Source: Rubrivivax sp. (GTDB lineage: Bacteria > Pseudomonadota > Gammaproteobacteria > Burkholderiales > Burkholderiaceae_C). From it: DNA of 64,000 bases. Shown here in pieces: positions 34,703-44,674 of the stretch. A program made the position numbers and the translations under genes. The notes beneath the pieces are model-generated. The model worked only from the letters and a program-made list of their open reading frames with translations, was not told the origin of the DNA and did no database searches. The first letter of the stretch is position 1. The number at the start of each line of letters is the position of its first letter. Location: the NCBI GenBank assembly GCA_022843905.1, contig JALHMT010000006.1:1-64000 (forward strand), in the 5' to 3' direction.

Positions 34703-36439
34703 TCAGAACGACTCCCATGCCTCGTCTGGCTCGGCCTGCTTCGTGGTCTGCTGTGGTGCCGGCTTGGCCTGGCGACCCGGCTTGACGGGTGGCTCGGCCT
34801 TGGCCGTGGCCTCAGGCCGGCGAGGGGCAGCCGCAGCCGGCACCGGGGCCACTGCCGAGGAGCGCATGGCGCCGTGGTGCTGGCCGCTGCCGAGCTTGAA
34901 CACCGATACCGCGGCCAGCAGCTGCTGCGCCTGGTGGCGAAGGCTCTCGGCCGCCGCGGCGCTTTCCTCCACCAGCGCGGCGTTCTGCTGCGTGGTGCGG
35001 TCGATCTGCGTCACCGCTTCGCCCACCTGTTGCACGCCGCTGCGCTGCTGCTCGCTGGCCGAGCTGATCTCGCCCATGATGTCGGTCACGCGCTGCACGG
35101 CGCTCACGATCTCGGCCATGGTGGCGCCGGCCTGGTTGACCAGCGTGCTGCCGCGTTCGACCTGGGCCACGCTGGTGCCGATGAGGGCCTTGATTTCCCG
35201 GGCGGCCTCGGCGCTGCGCTGGGCGAGTGTGCGAACCTCGCCGGCCACGACCGCGAAGCCTCGACCCTGCTCCCCCGCCCGGGCCGCCTCCACGGCCGCG
35301 TTCAGGGCCAGGATGTTGGTCTGGAAGGCGATGCCGTCGATGACGCCGATGATGTCGGCGATCTTGCGCGAGCTGGCGTCGATGCCGTTCATGGTGTCGA
35401 CCACGTCGCGCACCACCTCGCCGCCCTTGGTGGCCACGGCGCTGGCGCTCTTGGCCAGCTGGTCGGCCTGGCGCGCGCTGTCGGCGTTCTGGCTGACCGT
35501 GGTGCCCAGTTGCTCCATCGAGGCAGCGGTCTGCTGCAGCGCACTGGCCTGCTGTTCGGTGCGCGAGGACAGGTCCTGGTTGCCCTGGGCGATCTGCGCG
35601 CTGGCCGTGGCCACGCCGTCGCTGCCGCTGCGCACCTGAGCCACGATGCCGCGCAGCTTGGCGTTCATGTTCGACAGATGGTTCAACAGCTCGCTCGCTT
35701 CGTCCCGGCCCGTGGTCGCGGCGGACTGCGAGAGGTCTCCCGAGGCTACGGCCTGGGCCATGCCGGCGGCCTGCAGGATGGGGTGCGTCACCGAACGGGT
35801 GATGAAGACGGCAGCCGCCATGCCGGCAGCCATTGCTGCGGCGGCCACGCTCAGGAGAATGGCGATGGCCGACCGGTACGTGGCATCGGCGTCCTGCGCC
35901 CGTGCCTCGCCCAATTTCTCGTTGTAGGCCCACCAGGCCTCGACCTTCTCGGATGCGGCCCGAAAGGTCTGGAAGCTTGCGCCTGCCATGAGCGCCGATG
36001 CCTTCTGCGCTGCGGCAGCGTCTGTCGTCGCTCGCCGCGAAAGGGGCTCGATCTCGGGCCAGCTGGCAAAGTACGCGTCGGCGGCCTTGCGGAGTTCGCT
36101 CATCAACCGGCGGTCCTCATCGTCGACCGCGTAGCCCTGGTAGACCTTCAATGCGTCATTGAACCTGGCCTGGTGTGCCCGGATGTTCCTTTCGGCTTCG
36201 TCCTTGCCACTTGGATCCTGGGTCATCACGTGGCGGAACTCCCACCGTCGTGCGGTGTCTATCTCCGAGCTGGCCTGTCGGATCGTGCGCAGACTGGGCA
36301 CGGTGCTGTGGGACAGAAACTCTGTGTCGTTGTGCAGGCCCCGGGCCTGCCAGAGTGCAGTGGCGACGGCCATGCACATCAATGCCAGCACCGTTGCAAA
36401 GCCGACCATGAGCCGGGTGCCGATCTTGATCTTGTTCAT
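34703..36439 (-). CDS. Methyl-accepting chemotaxis protein
   Basis: 578 aa with the same plan as its downstream neighbour. A first transmembrane helix (about 9-30), a four-helix-bundle-like periplasmic domain (about 31-190), a second helix (about 192-212), HAMP (about 213-265) and the signalling hairpin. Sensor sequences are unrelated between the two MCPs, while the signalling part (from [15 protein letters not shown] to HHGAMR) is identical. The C-terminus ends AWESF, a good CheR tether. The sensed ligand cannot be inferred. Confidence 0.95.
   Translation of the reverse strand: MNKIKIGTRLMVGFATVLALMCMAVATALWQARGLHNDTEFLSHSTVPSLRTIRQASSEIDTARRWEFRHVMTQDPSGKDEAERNIRAHQARFNDALKVYQGYAVDDEDRRLMSELRKAADAYFASWPEIEPLSRRATTDAAAAQKASALMAGASFQTFRAASEKVEAWWAYNEKLGEARAQDADATYRSAIAILLSVAAAAMAAGMAAAVFITRSVTHPILQAAGMAQAVASGDLSQSAATTGRDEASELLNHLSNMNAKLRGIVAQVRSGSDGVATASAQIAQGNQDLSSRTEQQASALQQTAASMEQLGTTVSQNADSARQADQLAKSASAVATKGGEVVRDVVDTMNGIDASSRKIADIIGVIDGIAFQTNILALNAAVEAARAGEQGRGFAVVAGEVRTLAQRSAEAAREIKALIGTSVAQVERGSTLVNQAGATMAEIVSAVQRVTDIMGEISSASEQQRSGVQQVGEAVTQIDRTTQQNAALVEESAAAAESLRHQAQQLLAAVSVFKLGSGQHHGAMRSSAVAPVPAAAAPRRPEATAKAEPPVKPGRQAKPAPQQTTKQAEPDEAWESF
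34862..35646. repeat. 785-bp repeat, copy B (inside second MCP gene)
   Basis: Partner of 32979-33763 in direct orientation. Recombination between the copies would delete 1883 bp and fuse the two receptors in frame. Confidence 0.9.
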
Positions 36440-36478
36440 TGCAGATTCCTTGGGTGAAGGGGCGGGTCCGAGCTGCGG

Positions 36479-38026
36479 TCAGGTCTTGAAGACGTCGACC
36501 GATTCGGCCAGCCGTGTGGCCTGTCCCTTCAGCGACTCGGCCGCTGCGGCCGACTCCTCCACCAGCGACGCGTTCTGCTGTGTCATCTGGTCGAGCTGCG
36601 CCACCGCGGTGTTGACCTGTCCGATGCCGCTGGTCTGCTCGAGCGTGGCGCTGCTGATCTCCGCGATGAGGTCGTTGACGCGCTGAACCTTGCCGACGAT
36701 CTCGTCCATCGCCTGTCCCGCATGGGCGACAAGCTGTGCGCCACTCTCGACCTTCTCGACGCTGGCGCCGATCAGCGCCTTGATCTCGCGCGCCGCTTCG
36801 GAGCTGCGCTGTGCCAGGCTGCGCACCTCGGCCGCCACCACGGCGAAGCCGCGACCTTGTTCGCCGGCGCGTGCGGCCTCGACAGCCGCGTTGAGCGCCA
36901 GGATGTTGGTCTGGAAGGCAATGCCGTCGATGACGGCGATGATGTCGCCGATGCGTTTGCTGGACGTGGTGATGTCGCCCATGGTGGTGATCACCTGCCC
37001 TACCACCTGGCTGCCGCCCGTGGCGGCCTGGCTGGCGTCGCTGGCCAGCTGGGCGGCCTGGCGTGCGGTGTCGGCGTTGTTCTTCACGGTGGAGTTCATC
37101 TGCTCCATGGACGCTGCGGTCTGCTCCAGGTTGGCCGCCGTCTGTTCGGTGCGCGAGCTGAGATCGCCGTTGCCTTGAGCGATTTCGGTGCTGGCCGACT
37201 GAACGCCCACCACCTGTTCGCTGACGTCGTCGACCAGTGAACGCAGGTTCAGCCCCGACTGGTTGACGGCGCGCAGGATCAAGCCGATCTCGTCCACGCG
37301 GTCGAGGTGCACGTTCTCCCCCGGCTGGCCTGCGGCCACGCTCAGCGCCTGCTTCAGAACCAGTTGAAGCGGGCGGGCGATCTGGGCTTCAAGAAAGAGG
37401 CTGCCCAGCCCACCGAACACCACCGCGCCGCCAGCGAACATCGCCAGCGCCGCGCCGCCCACGCCAGCCGCTGCGGCGCCGCCCACGGCCAGTCCGGCCA
37501 GCCCGATGACCCCGAGGCGCATCCGCCAACGCACGGGCATCAGCTGCGGTGCGGCGGTCCAGGCCAGCCACCCCGTTCTGACGACCAGCCCGCGGTGGAA
37601 GCGGCGGTTGCCTGTGTTGCCCTCGCGAAAGTCACGATACAAGGCCTCGGCCGCCTGCACCTCGGCGTGTCCGGGCTTGGTGCGAACGGACATGTAGCCC
37701 TTCACCTGCCCACCGCGCATCACCGGCGTTGCGTTCGCGCGCACCCAGTAGTGGTCGCCATCCTTGCGGCGGTTCTTCACCAGCGCCGTCCACGACTGGC
37801 CGGCCTTCAACGTGGCCCACATGTCGGCAAACGCTTCGCGAGGCATGTCGGGGTGCCGCACCATGTTGTGCGGCTGGCCCATGATCTCGTGGCGCTCATA
37901 GCCGCTGACAGCGATGAAGGCCGCGTTGGCGTAGCTGATGTGGCTCTGCGTGTCGGTGGTGGACATCAGCGTGGCGTTGGCCGGGAAGTCGTACTCGCGC
38001 TGGGTGACGGGCTGGTTGTGTCTCAT
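36479..38026 (-). CDS. Aer-like PAS chemoreceptor (aerotaxis/energy taxis)
   Basis: 515 aa. The N-terminal PAS domain (about 10-120) has the Aer-type [27 protein letters not shown] and [15 protein letters not shown] segments used for FAD binding. It is followed by a hydrophobic region (about 165-210), HAMP-like linker and MCP signalling domain. Aer proteins report redox or oxygen status. Unlike the two MCPs it lacks a C-terminal x-W-x-x-F tether and ends VDVFKT. The ATG at 38026 is chosen because [15 protein letters not shown] is the usual Aer start; the preceding 30 codons are arginine-rich and unlikely. Confidence 0.93.
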   Translation of the reverse strand: MRHNQPVTQREYDFPANATLMSTTDTQSHISYANAAFIAVSGYERHEIMGQPHNMVRHPDMPREAFADMWATLKAGQSWTALVKNRRKDGDHYWVRANATPVMRGGQVKGYMSVRTKPGHAEVQAAEALYRDFREGNTGNRRFHRGLVVRTGWLAWTAAPQLMPVRWRMRLGVIGLAGLAVGGAAAAGVGGAALAMFAGGAVVFGGLGSLFLEAQIARPLQLVLKQALSVAAGQPGENVHLDRVDEIGLILRAVNQSGLNLRSLVDDVSEQVVGVQSASTEIAQGNGDLSSRTEQTAANLEQTAASMEQMNSTVKNNADTARQAAQLASDASQAATGGSQVVGQVITTMGDITTSSKRIGDIIAVIDGIAFQTNILALNAAVEAARAGEQGRGFAVVAAEVRSLAQRSSEAAREIKALIGASVEKVESGAQLVAHAGQAMDEIVGKVQRVNDLIAEISSATLEQTSGIGQVNTAVAQLDQMTQQNASLVEESAAAAESLKGQATRLAESVDVFKT

Positions 38027-38266
38027 GGTTCGGTTTCGCTGGGTCTCGGTTGCAGGATCGCGTCGGCGGTTCGTCTGAGCGATGGACGCTTCGTAGCGCC
38101 ACGTCCACCGGTGCACTGGGGTGCTTGATCAGACCGGCGTGAGGCCAGTGTTCACCCCCGGGGCCGTTTCGATGCAGTGACTAGACTGGTATCGGCAGTG
38201 CTGGCTGTGCGCGCACTTGCATGTGTTGAGTGCTTGCGAACGCAGTTGCCGTCTGGCGAACACCCG

Positions 38267-38296
38267 CCGTGGCCGTGGCCGTGGCCGTGGCCGCGG
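38267..38296. repeat. Hexanucleotide repeat (CCGTGG)4-CCGCGG upstream of the Aer-like gene
   Basis: Four perfect CCGTGG units and one variant lie about 240 bp before the Aer-like start codon and just after the cyclase stop. A 61-codon minus-strand frame crossing it (starting at 38314) is low-complexity and not called. Confidence 0.7.
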
Positions 38297-38310
38297 CGTC
38301 TGCGGCGGAG

Positions 38311-39969
38311 TCATGCCGGCGATTCAGCGGGTTCGACGCGATCAGCGGCAGCGCTCAGTTCGATGCGGTCCCTTCCGCCGGCCTTGGCGCCGTACAAGGA
38401 CCCGTCAGCCATGGCCAGAAGCGTACCGAGACCCGGCTGCATGGGGTCCCACTGGGCCACGCCGCCTGAGAAAGTGACCTTCACCGTGGCTCCCGATCCA
38501 GTCTGTACGGACCGGAAACCCCGACGCAGGTGGTCGGCGCGGGCCAGGGCCTGTTCGCCATCGGCTGCCGGCAACAGGATGACAAACTCTTCTCCACCGA
38601 TGCGAAAGACCGTATCGGTTGAACGCACACCGTGCACGAGGTGTCCTGAGAGGGCCTTCAGGACGTCGTCACCGGCCGCATGCCCGAAGGTGTCATTGAC
38701 CTTCTTGAAGCAGTCCAGGTCGATCATGACCAGCGACAGCGGTTTCCCCGTCTTGTGGGCGTGTGCCGCCTCTTCTGCGAAGCGCTGCTCCAGGGCGCGG
38801 CGGTTGTGCAGGCCCGTCAAGGGATCCTGCAGGCTGGCTTCGATGAGTTCAGCCTGGCGCGACCGGATCGATTCCAGCTCGCGCTCGCGACGGCACAGGG
38901 CATCCGCCAGTGCCGCCCGGGTGCGTACCAGGTCTGACACGTCGTGCAGGTGTACCAGTTGCCCCGCGACTTCGGTGCCGATGCATACCCATCGCACCTG
39001 CAGTTCGTAATGCTGCCGGCCATCGTCCGCCGACAACAGGATCGGACCGGCGCGCGAGGCCGTGTGCCCAAGGATGGTCAGCCCCCAGGGTTCCCAGCGG
39101 GAGAGCGGCTGCCCGGCCGCGAGACCCGGCACGCCAAGTCGGCAGCAGGCCCGGTTCACCTCGATGATGTACCCCGCATGGTCGACCACCAACATGGGAT
39201 CCTCGTTCTCCGAGAACAGCAGGTTCCTGGCGTGCGGCGCCAGGTCGAAGGCGCGGCGCGTCCAGCTGAGGGACCCCAGGGCGAGGCAGTAGCTCAGCAT
39301 GGCCAGCGGGGTGGGGTCATGGCCTTCGACATGCCACCCCGCCACCTGGTGACCGATCGTCACCGACCACGGCAACAGGCAGGCGACCAGGAAGCCACCC
39401 CAGCGCCATCGGTCGTTCGCGGTGGAATGCCAGAGCCGCCAGGCCAACGCGGCCACGGCCACCCCCAGGACCAGGTAGACCCAGGCTCTCGCGATGGGCG
39501 TCAGCAGCGCTGGCGCGAAACGCCACAGGCCATGTTCCTTCTCGAGGCTGCCGAAGAAGAGGCCATGCCACCCGTTGGTCAGTGCGCAGGCCGACAGCAG
39601 CAACCACGGTGCGACCGAGATGGACAGACACCATCGTGGCAGTGAGGCAAGATTGCTCGAGCCGTACTGGACAACGAACGCCAGCCAGAGCGCAGGCACG
39701 CCCATCATCAGGGGGCGTTGCAGCTGCATCAGGGTGGATTGGCAGAGGGTGTGCCCGGTGCTGGACTCCAGCGCCGAGAGCACCAGCCAGATCGCTGCAC
39801 AGACCTGCACGCCCAGCAGCCATGGGCGGCCGGGAAAGTTCCGGGCGGCTCCCAGGACAGTCGTCAGTGTCAGCATGACGCCTGACAGTCCCATGGCGGA
39901 CCAGGTGAAGAGATCGGGCGCCCAGGACGCGGGGGCCAGGCAACTGCCGAGGTCGATGGAGGGCTGCAT
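38311..39969 (-). CDS. 7TM-PAS-GGDEF membrane diguanylate cyclase
   Basis: 552 aa. The N-terminal 240 residues hold seven hydrophobic helices resembling the 7TM module found in front of some histidine kinases. A PAS domain (about 255-365) with NLLFSENEDPMLVVDHAGYIIEVN leads through a coiled coil to GGDEF (about 390-535). The motif FRIGGEEF and the upstream RxxD (RSTD) are intact. It is the third gene of an operon behind the FIST and GGDEF-EAL genes; its ATG shares one base with the preceding stop (TGATG). It probably makes c-di-GMP in response to a membrane or extracellular signal. Confidence 0.92.
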   Translation of the reverse strand: MQPSIDLGSCLAPASWAPDLFTWSAMGLSGVMLTLTTVLGAARNFPGRPWLLGVQVCAAIWLVLSALESSTGHTLCQSTLMQLQRPLMMGVPALWLAFVVQYGSSNLASLPRWCLSISVAPWLLLSACALTNGWHGLFFGSLEKEHGLWRFAPALLTPIARAWVYLVLGVAVAALAWRLWHSTANDRWRWGGFLVACLLPWSVTIGHQVAGWHVEGHDPTPLAMLSYCLALGSLSWTRRAFDLAPHARNLLFSENEDPMLVVDHAGYIIEVNRACCRLGVPGLAAGQPLSRWEPWGLTILGHTASRAGPILLSADDGRQHYELQVRWVCIGTEVAGQLVHLHDVSDLVRTRAALADALCRRERELESIRSRQAELIEASLQDPLTGLHNRRALEQRFAEEAAHAHKTGKPLSLVMIDLDCFKKVNDTFGHAAGDDVLKALSGHLVHGVRSTDTVFRIGGEEFVILLPAADGEQALARADHLRRGFRSVQTGSGATVKVTFSGGVAQWDPMQPGLGTLLAMADGSLYGAKAGGRDRIELSAAADRVEPAESPA

Positions 39970-41879
39970 CAGCTTGCCGAATCCAGTGCCATGGTCTCAG
40001 CGGGTGCGGGCCGGCCGAACAGGTAGCCCTGAAGCACATGGCAACCCATCGCAGCCAGCATGGAGCGTTGGGCCTCGGTCTCCACCCCTTCGCCGACCAC
40101 TTCCAGCCCCAGGCTGTGGGCCAGACCCACGATGGCCTTGGTGATGCGGTAGTCGTCGTCGTCGTCCGGCAGTCCGTTGATGAACGAGCGGTCGACCTTC
40201 AACACCTGGGGGCGGATGTTCTTCAGGTATGCAAGGGATGAGTAGCCGGTGCCGAAGTCGTCGATTGCCACTCGCACACCGACCTCACGCAACTGCGCGA
40301 GCACGCGCAGCGTGTGATCGGGCGTCTCGAGCAGAACGCGCTCCGTCAGTTCGAGCTCCAGCAGCTGTGGCGGCAGGCGCAGCCCTTCACACAGCGACCG
40401 CAGGCGCTGCGGCAAGTGCGTGTCGGTGAACGTCCGCGGCGACACGTTCACGGCCATGCGGGGCAGCCTGAGTCCCTGGTCACGCCACCGTGCGAGCTGC
40501 TGGCAAGCGCTGCGCAGCACCCACTCGTCCATGCTTGCCGTGAGACCTCGCGCCTCGGCCACCGGGATGAACCTGCTCGGTGGCATCAACCCTTCCACAG
40601 GGTGCTTCCACCGAACCAGTGCCTCGACGCCGACCATCGCTCCCGTCCGAGCGTCGACCTGAGGCTGGTAGTGAAGAACCAGCTCGTTGGTCTCGATGGC
40701 CCGGACGAGTTCGACCTCGATGCGGGCCTCGTCGCTGCCGGTCTTCACAATGTCCGGGCTGCAGACGCGAATGTCGTTCCGCCCGGACTGCTTTGCCGAC
40801 TGGAGTGCCCGGGTGGCTGCCGACAACAGCTCAGTACCGGTCGATCCGTCTGCCGGAAAGCTGGAGATGCCGATGCTGGACGTCACCCGGACGAGTTGCC
40901 CTTGCAGGTCGAGCGGCTGTCCCAGGCAGGCCAGCAGCTTCTCGGCGACCGTCATCGCAGCTGGCACGCCGAAGGCCGTGCCGACAACGACCACGAATTC
41001 GTCAGAACCGATTCGCCCGACCGTGTCGCCGTCGCGAAGTGCCGCCTTGATGCGACGAGCCATTGTGGCCAGCAGTCGATCTCCAGCACCGTGGCCGAGC
41101 GCGTCGTTGATCGAGCGGAAGCGATCCAGGCCGATCAGCAGGACCGAGACCTCCTGCCTGATGGTGGCGGCCTCCAGGACCCGTCGCTCCAGGCGCGATA
41201 GAAGGCCATGGCGGTTCAGCAGTCCGGTCAGCGCATCGTGTTCTGCGAGCAGTTGCAGACGGCGACCCAGCTGGGTCGATTCCGTCACGTCCCGGCCGAC
41301 GCCGCGATAGCCGGCGAAGTTGCCCGCCGCATCGACGTGTGCGGTGCCGCTCATGATGAGGAAGCGCTGGGCACCGGTGTCGTCGATGCAGTGCAGGCGC
41401 AGGTCGCGAAAGGGCTCGTGTTGAGCCAGTCGCGCGCGGAGCAGGCGCTCGTCGCCGCTGTCGCGCTCGAAACCCAGGCACTCGTCGATGCGACGTCCCA
41501 GCATGCGCGAGGCGGAGAGACGCTGCACGCCTTCGAACGCGTCGGACAGGAAGCTGAACCGTTGCTCGGTGTCCAGTTCCCAGACCCAGTCGGCCGACAG
41601 GGCCAGCAGACTGCTCAAGCGCGACTCACTGAGGCGGAGAGCCTGCGTCTTCTCCTCCAGTGCGGCAATGGCCAGATCGGCTTCCTCTGCAGCAAGTGCC
41701 TGAGATCTCTCGAGGATGTAGACCGAGCGGTTGAGTTCCTGGATCCTGGTCTCGAGGCTGGCGCTCAGCGCCTGCCACTCCATGGCATCTGCCGGTCCTC
41801 GCGCAAGATGAACACCCATCCGGGTACACGCCCGCTCCAGGTCGTTCCACTTCCCCTTTGCCACGTCGATGGAGCTCAT
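39969..41879 (-). CDS. PAS-GSDEF-EAL protein, probable c-di-GMP phosphodiesterase
   Basis: 636 aa. An N-terminal coiled coil (about 50-90), PAS (about 90-205), GGDEF-like (about 215-370) and EAL (about 385-630). The cyclase motif reads GRIGSDEF: the second glycine is serine, which usually weakens cyclase activity, though RxxD (RDGD) is kept. The EAL site is complete: VEALVRW, VNVSP, LELTE, IDDFGTG, VLKVD and GEGVE. It is therefore likely a phosphodiesterase, possibly activated by GTP at the GSDEF site (known from similar proteins). It overlaps the FIST stop by 4 bp, so its input may be the FIST protein. Confidence 0.92.
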   Translation of the reverse strand: MSSIDVAKGKWNDLERACTRMGVHLARGPADAMEWQALSASLETRIQELNRSVYILERSQALAAEEADLAIAALEEKTQALRLSESRLSSLLALSADWVWELDTEQRFSFLSDAFEGVQRLSASRMLGRRIDECLGFERDSGDERLLRARLAQHEPFRDLRLHCIDDTGAQRFLIMSGTAHVDAAGNFAGYRGVGRDVTESTQLGRRLQLLAEHDALTGLLNRHGLLSRLERRVLEAATIRQEVSVLLIGLDRFRSINDALGHGAGDRLLATMARRIKAALRDGDTVGRIGSDEFVVVVGTAFGVPAAMTVAEKLLACLGQPLDLQGQLVRVTSSIGISSFPADGSTGTELLSAATRALQSAKQSGRNDIRVCSPDIVKTGSDEARIEVELVRAIETNELVLHYQPQVDARTGAMVGVEALVRWKHPVEGLMPPSRFIPVAEARGLTASMDEWVLRSACQQLARWRDQGLRLPRMAVNVSPRTFTDTHLPQRLRSLCEGLRLPPQLLELELTERVLLETPDHTLRVLAQLREVGVRVAIDDFGTGYSSLAYLKNIRPQVLKVDRSFINGLPDDDDDYRITKAIVGLAHSLGLEVVGEGVETEAQRSMLAAMGCHVLQGYLFGRPAPAETMALDSAS

Positions 41880-43030
41880 GACTCACCCCAGGCGGTCAAC
41901 GCGATCGACTGGTTGTGAAGCAGTGACGGCAGCGTCGGCGCCACCGGAGCCATCTCGCCGTACGAGCAGAACCCCAGTTGGCTGGAGCCAGCCGGTGCGG
42001 CTGCCTGAAGTGCGAGCAGTTCTTCCTCCACAGCCGTGCCCAGCACCAGCCTGCGCCCTACGCAGGAGACCACGGTCGTGAACGCTGGCACTTCGACTGG
42101 CCAGGTCGCGAACAACTCGCTTGCAGCCCGGGCCGCGCTCTCGATCAGATCGCTGCGGCTGGCTCTCATCAGGCGGGCCTGGCCCGCGTGGGGCAGGGTG
42201 CCCGCAAACGTCATGCTGCCTGCATCCCGGTTGATCGAGAGCACAGTTCGAACGAGCGGTTCGCTGGACGTGGCCGTGCCGCGCACCTCGAGAGGAAATC
42301 GAAGGGCGCTGCCCGGGAGTTCCTCCGCCAGTTCGCCCAGGTAGCGTTGATAGAGCTCCAGCGCTGACTGACCATCCAGCTCGAACAGGGTGTTGCCGAC
42401 ACAGCGCGTGATGCGCCTTGTGGGCCCGAAGGGTATCCAGCCACGGGCACAGCTCGTGGCCACTCTGAGCCGGCTGCCCACCAGACCCACCACCCGCACC
42501 TGGTCCTCACGAGGTCCGTCGTCCGTGAGAGCCCATGGCCGCTCGAAGTGCGTGCCGTCGCCCGCGAGACCGCCGGTGATGACCACGCCGCCCGGCAGCG
42601 ATTGCTGCAGCCCGTCGAGCAGTGCCTGACCATCCAGTGCTGACCCGGCACCAACGACGAGAACCGACCGCAAGGCTTCGCCTTCGCTCTTTCGCTCGAG
42701 GTCCTTGCCCAGTGAAGTCCCCGCCATGTGGGGATCGGGCAGGTCCTTCAAGGACAGATCGGCCGAGATCAAGCGGGTGTGTTCGAACCCCACCAGCGCC
42801 AACACCACCGAGTTGTCGGTCAGGCGACCGCCCGCCAACTCCCCTGCCGTGGAGCCGCCGATCCAGTGAGCCGCGGGCAACTGCCGCTGCAGTCGCTGCA
42901 GAGTCTCGCTTGCCATGTGAGACCGGGACGACGCGAAGGCGATCGCCAAGGTCCCGGGGTGGTTGAAGTCCCGAACAAGCGCCGGGCGAAAGTTTCGAGG
43001 GGTGCTGTGGTCGAAGGACTCGATGAGCAT
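41876..43030 (-). CDS. FIST-domain sensor protein
   Basis: 384 aa with FIST_N (about 25-225: IAFASSRSHMASETLQRLQRQLP, WIGGSTAGELAGG, GGLAGDGTHFERPW) and FIST_C (about 240-375: LELYQRYLGELAEELP, CVGRRLVLGTAVEEEL, SQLGFCSYGEMAP). FIST proteins are cytoplasmic sensors; one branch (NosP) binds heme and senses nitric oxide to control a kinase or a c-di-GMP enzyme encoded beside it. Here the next gene, overlapping by 4 bp, is a GGDEF-EAL protein, so a NosP-like role is plausible but heme ligands are not proven. It is the first gene of the leftward operon. Confidence 0.92.
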   Translation of the reverse strand: MLIESFDHSTPRNFRPALVRDFNHPGTLAIAFASSRSHMASETLQRLQRQLPAAHWIGGSTAGELAGGRLTDNSVVLALVGFEHTRLISADLSLKDLPDPHMAGTSLGKDLERKSEGEALRSVLVVGAGSALDGQALLDGLQQSLPGGVVITGGLAGDGTHFERPWALTDDGPREDQVRVVGLVGSRLRVATSCARGWIPFGPTRRITRCVGNTLFELDGQSALELYQRYLGELAEELPGSALRFPLEVRGTATSSEPLVRTVLSINRDAGSMTFAGTLPHAGQARLMRASRSDLIESAARAASELFATWPVEVPAFTTVVSCVGRRLVLGTAVEEELLALQAAAPAGSSQLGFCSYGEMAPVAPTLPSLLHNQSIALTAWGES

Positions 43031-43343
43031 GGCCTGTGAGTTCGTCTGTGGTCAGGCTCTGTACTTCGACCACTGTCCGCTCAACCGAAGCGCGCTGTCT
43101 CGCTTTGCGCTTCTGCTCAATCGAGTGCGTGATGAGTCAGTTTTTTTTGGCACGGGACACGCGGTTCACGGCCGAGCAGGCCATGGCGCGCCGGGCTTCG
43201 TCCTGTGGCAACTGTTGCGGCGTTGTTCAATCACCAGGCGTGCTCGGTTCAACTGGCAGCCTCTGGAGCTTGTGATCTCTGGTGTTCGTGCCGGCCCCGC
43301 GTGGAACGATGGCTTACCGAACAAGAGAGAGGGCCAGCACCCA
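43031..43343. other. 313-bp divergent control region between the FIST and B12 operons
   Basis: No gene is supported. It must hold promoters for two divergent c-di-GMP operons. A run of nine T residues lies at about 43141-43149. I found no confident -35/-10 pair and no strong inverted repeat. Confidence 0.5.
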
Positions 43344-43904
43344 ATGAAAGACGACACAGCGCACGCACACCCTGCATCACATGCCGAGCCCGCCGTTGGC
43401 GGGGCGGCAGCGGCCGGCGACTCGACAGCGGATGCGAACGATCCCTTCGAAACGCTTTCGGTGGCGGCCGACATCCTGCAACAGGCGGCCTCCCAGGCCG
43501 TGACCGTCCTCGGTGAAGTGGTGCCGGTCGCGATGCTCTGCATCGCAGTTCAGCGGCACTCGGTCGAGCTCTCACTGCTGCCGGAGACCGTCCTGCAGGA
43601 CGCCCATGTCGCGGACGCGATGGCCGAGCCGCTGAATCGGACCGCGCAGCAGGGGCTGTCCGCCATGCGTACGATGTGCGACCGTCAGCGCGTGCTGATG
43701 GGGCACATCGAGCAGGCGGGTGTGCTGCTCATGACGCTGGCGGAACAGCTGCAGCGTCGCGAAGCCGCGATCGGGCTGGAGCGCGCCCGCCATGCGCAGC
43801 AACTTCAGGCCAATGCCGAAGTCGCTCGCGACATGGCCAAGCATGCCATGAACATCGATCGAATCATGAGCAGCGTGTGGTCGCAGACCCAGGAGGTTTC
43901 CTGA
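43344..43904 (+). CDS. Hypothetical helical protein, first gene of the B12/GGDEF operon
   Basis: 186 aa. After an alanine/histidine-rich N-terminus (about 1-35) it is almost wholly alpha-helical: DILQQAASQAVTVLGE, LSAMRTMCDRQRVLMGHIEQ and a long final coiled-coil helix rich in E, R and Q. No signal peptide or membrane helix. I do not recognise a family. Its stop shares one base with the start of the B12-binding gene (TGATG), implying coupled production and perhaps a complex. Confidence 0.7.
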   Translation: MKDDTAHAHPASHAEPAVGGAAAAGDSTADANDPFETLSVAADILQQAASQAVTVLGEVVPVAMLCIAVQRHSVELSLLPETVLQDAHVADAMAEPLNRTAQQGLSAMRTMCDRQRVLMGHIEQAGVLLMTLAEQLQRREAAIGLERARHAQQLQANAEVARDMAKHAMNIDRIMSSVWSQTQEVS

Positions 43905-44674
43905 TGGAGCCACTTCTGCCGACGATGCGACCGACAGTACAGCGATGGGGTCGCGGCGGTACCACGGCTGCCAGTGGTGTCGACCTGATGGCCGATGAGT
44001 TCCTGGACGCCCTGCTGTCGGCGGATCGGGTGGCCGCGTTTCGCATCGCGTCCAGCGCCGTCGATCGTGGGATGCGGTTGCCGGATGTGCATCTGCATGT
44101 CATCCAATGGGCCATGTCCAGAATCGGACATCTGTGGGAGACCGGAAAGATCTCGGTCGCGGCCGAGCACACGGCCACCGCCATCGTTCAGTTCGTGGTC
44201 ACCTCGCTCTACCCGCTGATGCAGCGCAGCGAGACGATGCGCGGCCATGCGGTGGTGGCCGGTGTCGCGGGCGAGGCGCACCAGCTCGGCGCTCATCTGG
44301 TGTCGGATGCCCTGGAGTCCGATGGCTGGCAGGTTCGTTTCCTGGGGGTCGACTGTTCACAGTCAGTGATCCTTGACGCCTGTGCCGACCCACAACTTCA
44401 CCTGCTGGCCTTGTCGTGCACCATGATCGACAACCTGGACGAACTGCGCCAGGTGATTGCCGCCGTTCGCGCCAAATGCACTGGCTGGTCCCTGCCTTGG
44501 ATCCTGGTGGGCGGCCAGGCGTTCGGGTCGGGACTTCCGGCGCACGAACAGGCGCTGCGGCTGGGCGCCGATGCGCTCGCGCTCGACCTCAACGGAGCGG
44601 TGGCCGTGGCAAGGGCCTGGGCGGATCCCCATAACCAGATCCGCCAGCGGACCGGGGGCGACCATGCGGGCTGA
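43904..44674 (+). CDS. B12-binding protein with the W-x9-EH signature of cobalamin photoreceptors
   Basis: 256 aa with a helical cap (about 28-105) and a B12-binding Rossmann domain (about 110-245). The cap contains HLWETGKISVAAEHTA: Trp, nine residues, Glu-His, the signature that encloses the adenosyl group in CarH-type light sensors. The Rossmann domain has GEAHQLG (E-x-H-x2-G), the form in which His is the lower cobalt ligand, and later LVGGQAFG. There is no MerR domain, so like AerR it should act by protein contact. In Thermus CarH a His follows the Trp and ligates cobalt after illumination; here that residue is Glu, so the lit state may differ. The gene overlaps the downstream GGDEF gene by 11 bp. 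Confidence 0.88.
   Translation: MEPLLPTMRPTVQRWGRGGTTAASGVDLMADEFLDALLSADRVAAFRIASSAVDRGMRLPDVHLHVIQWAMSRIGHLWETGKISVAAEHTATAIVQFVVTSLYPLMQRSETMRGHAVVAGVAGEAHQLGAHLVSDALESDGWQVRFLGVDCSQSVILDACADPQLHLLALSCTMIDNLDELRQVIAAVRAKCTGWSLPWILVGGQAFGSGLPAHEQALRLGADALALDLNGAVAVARAWADPHNQIRQRTGGDHAG

Noticed and set aside
32991-35639. Long plus-strand frames opposite the MCPs
   Set aside because: Shadows of the MCP genes; their repeated peptide only mirrors the 785-bp duplication.
38129-38314. 61-codon frame after the 7TM-GGDEF gene, overlapping its stop by ATGA
   Set aside because: Mostly Pro-Arg low complexity from the CCGTGG repeat; no ribosome-binding site. Chance overlap is more likely.
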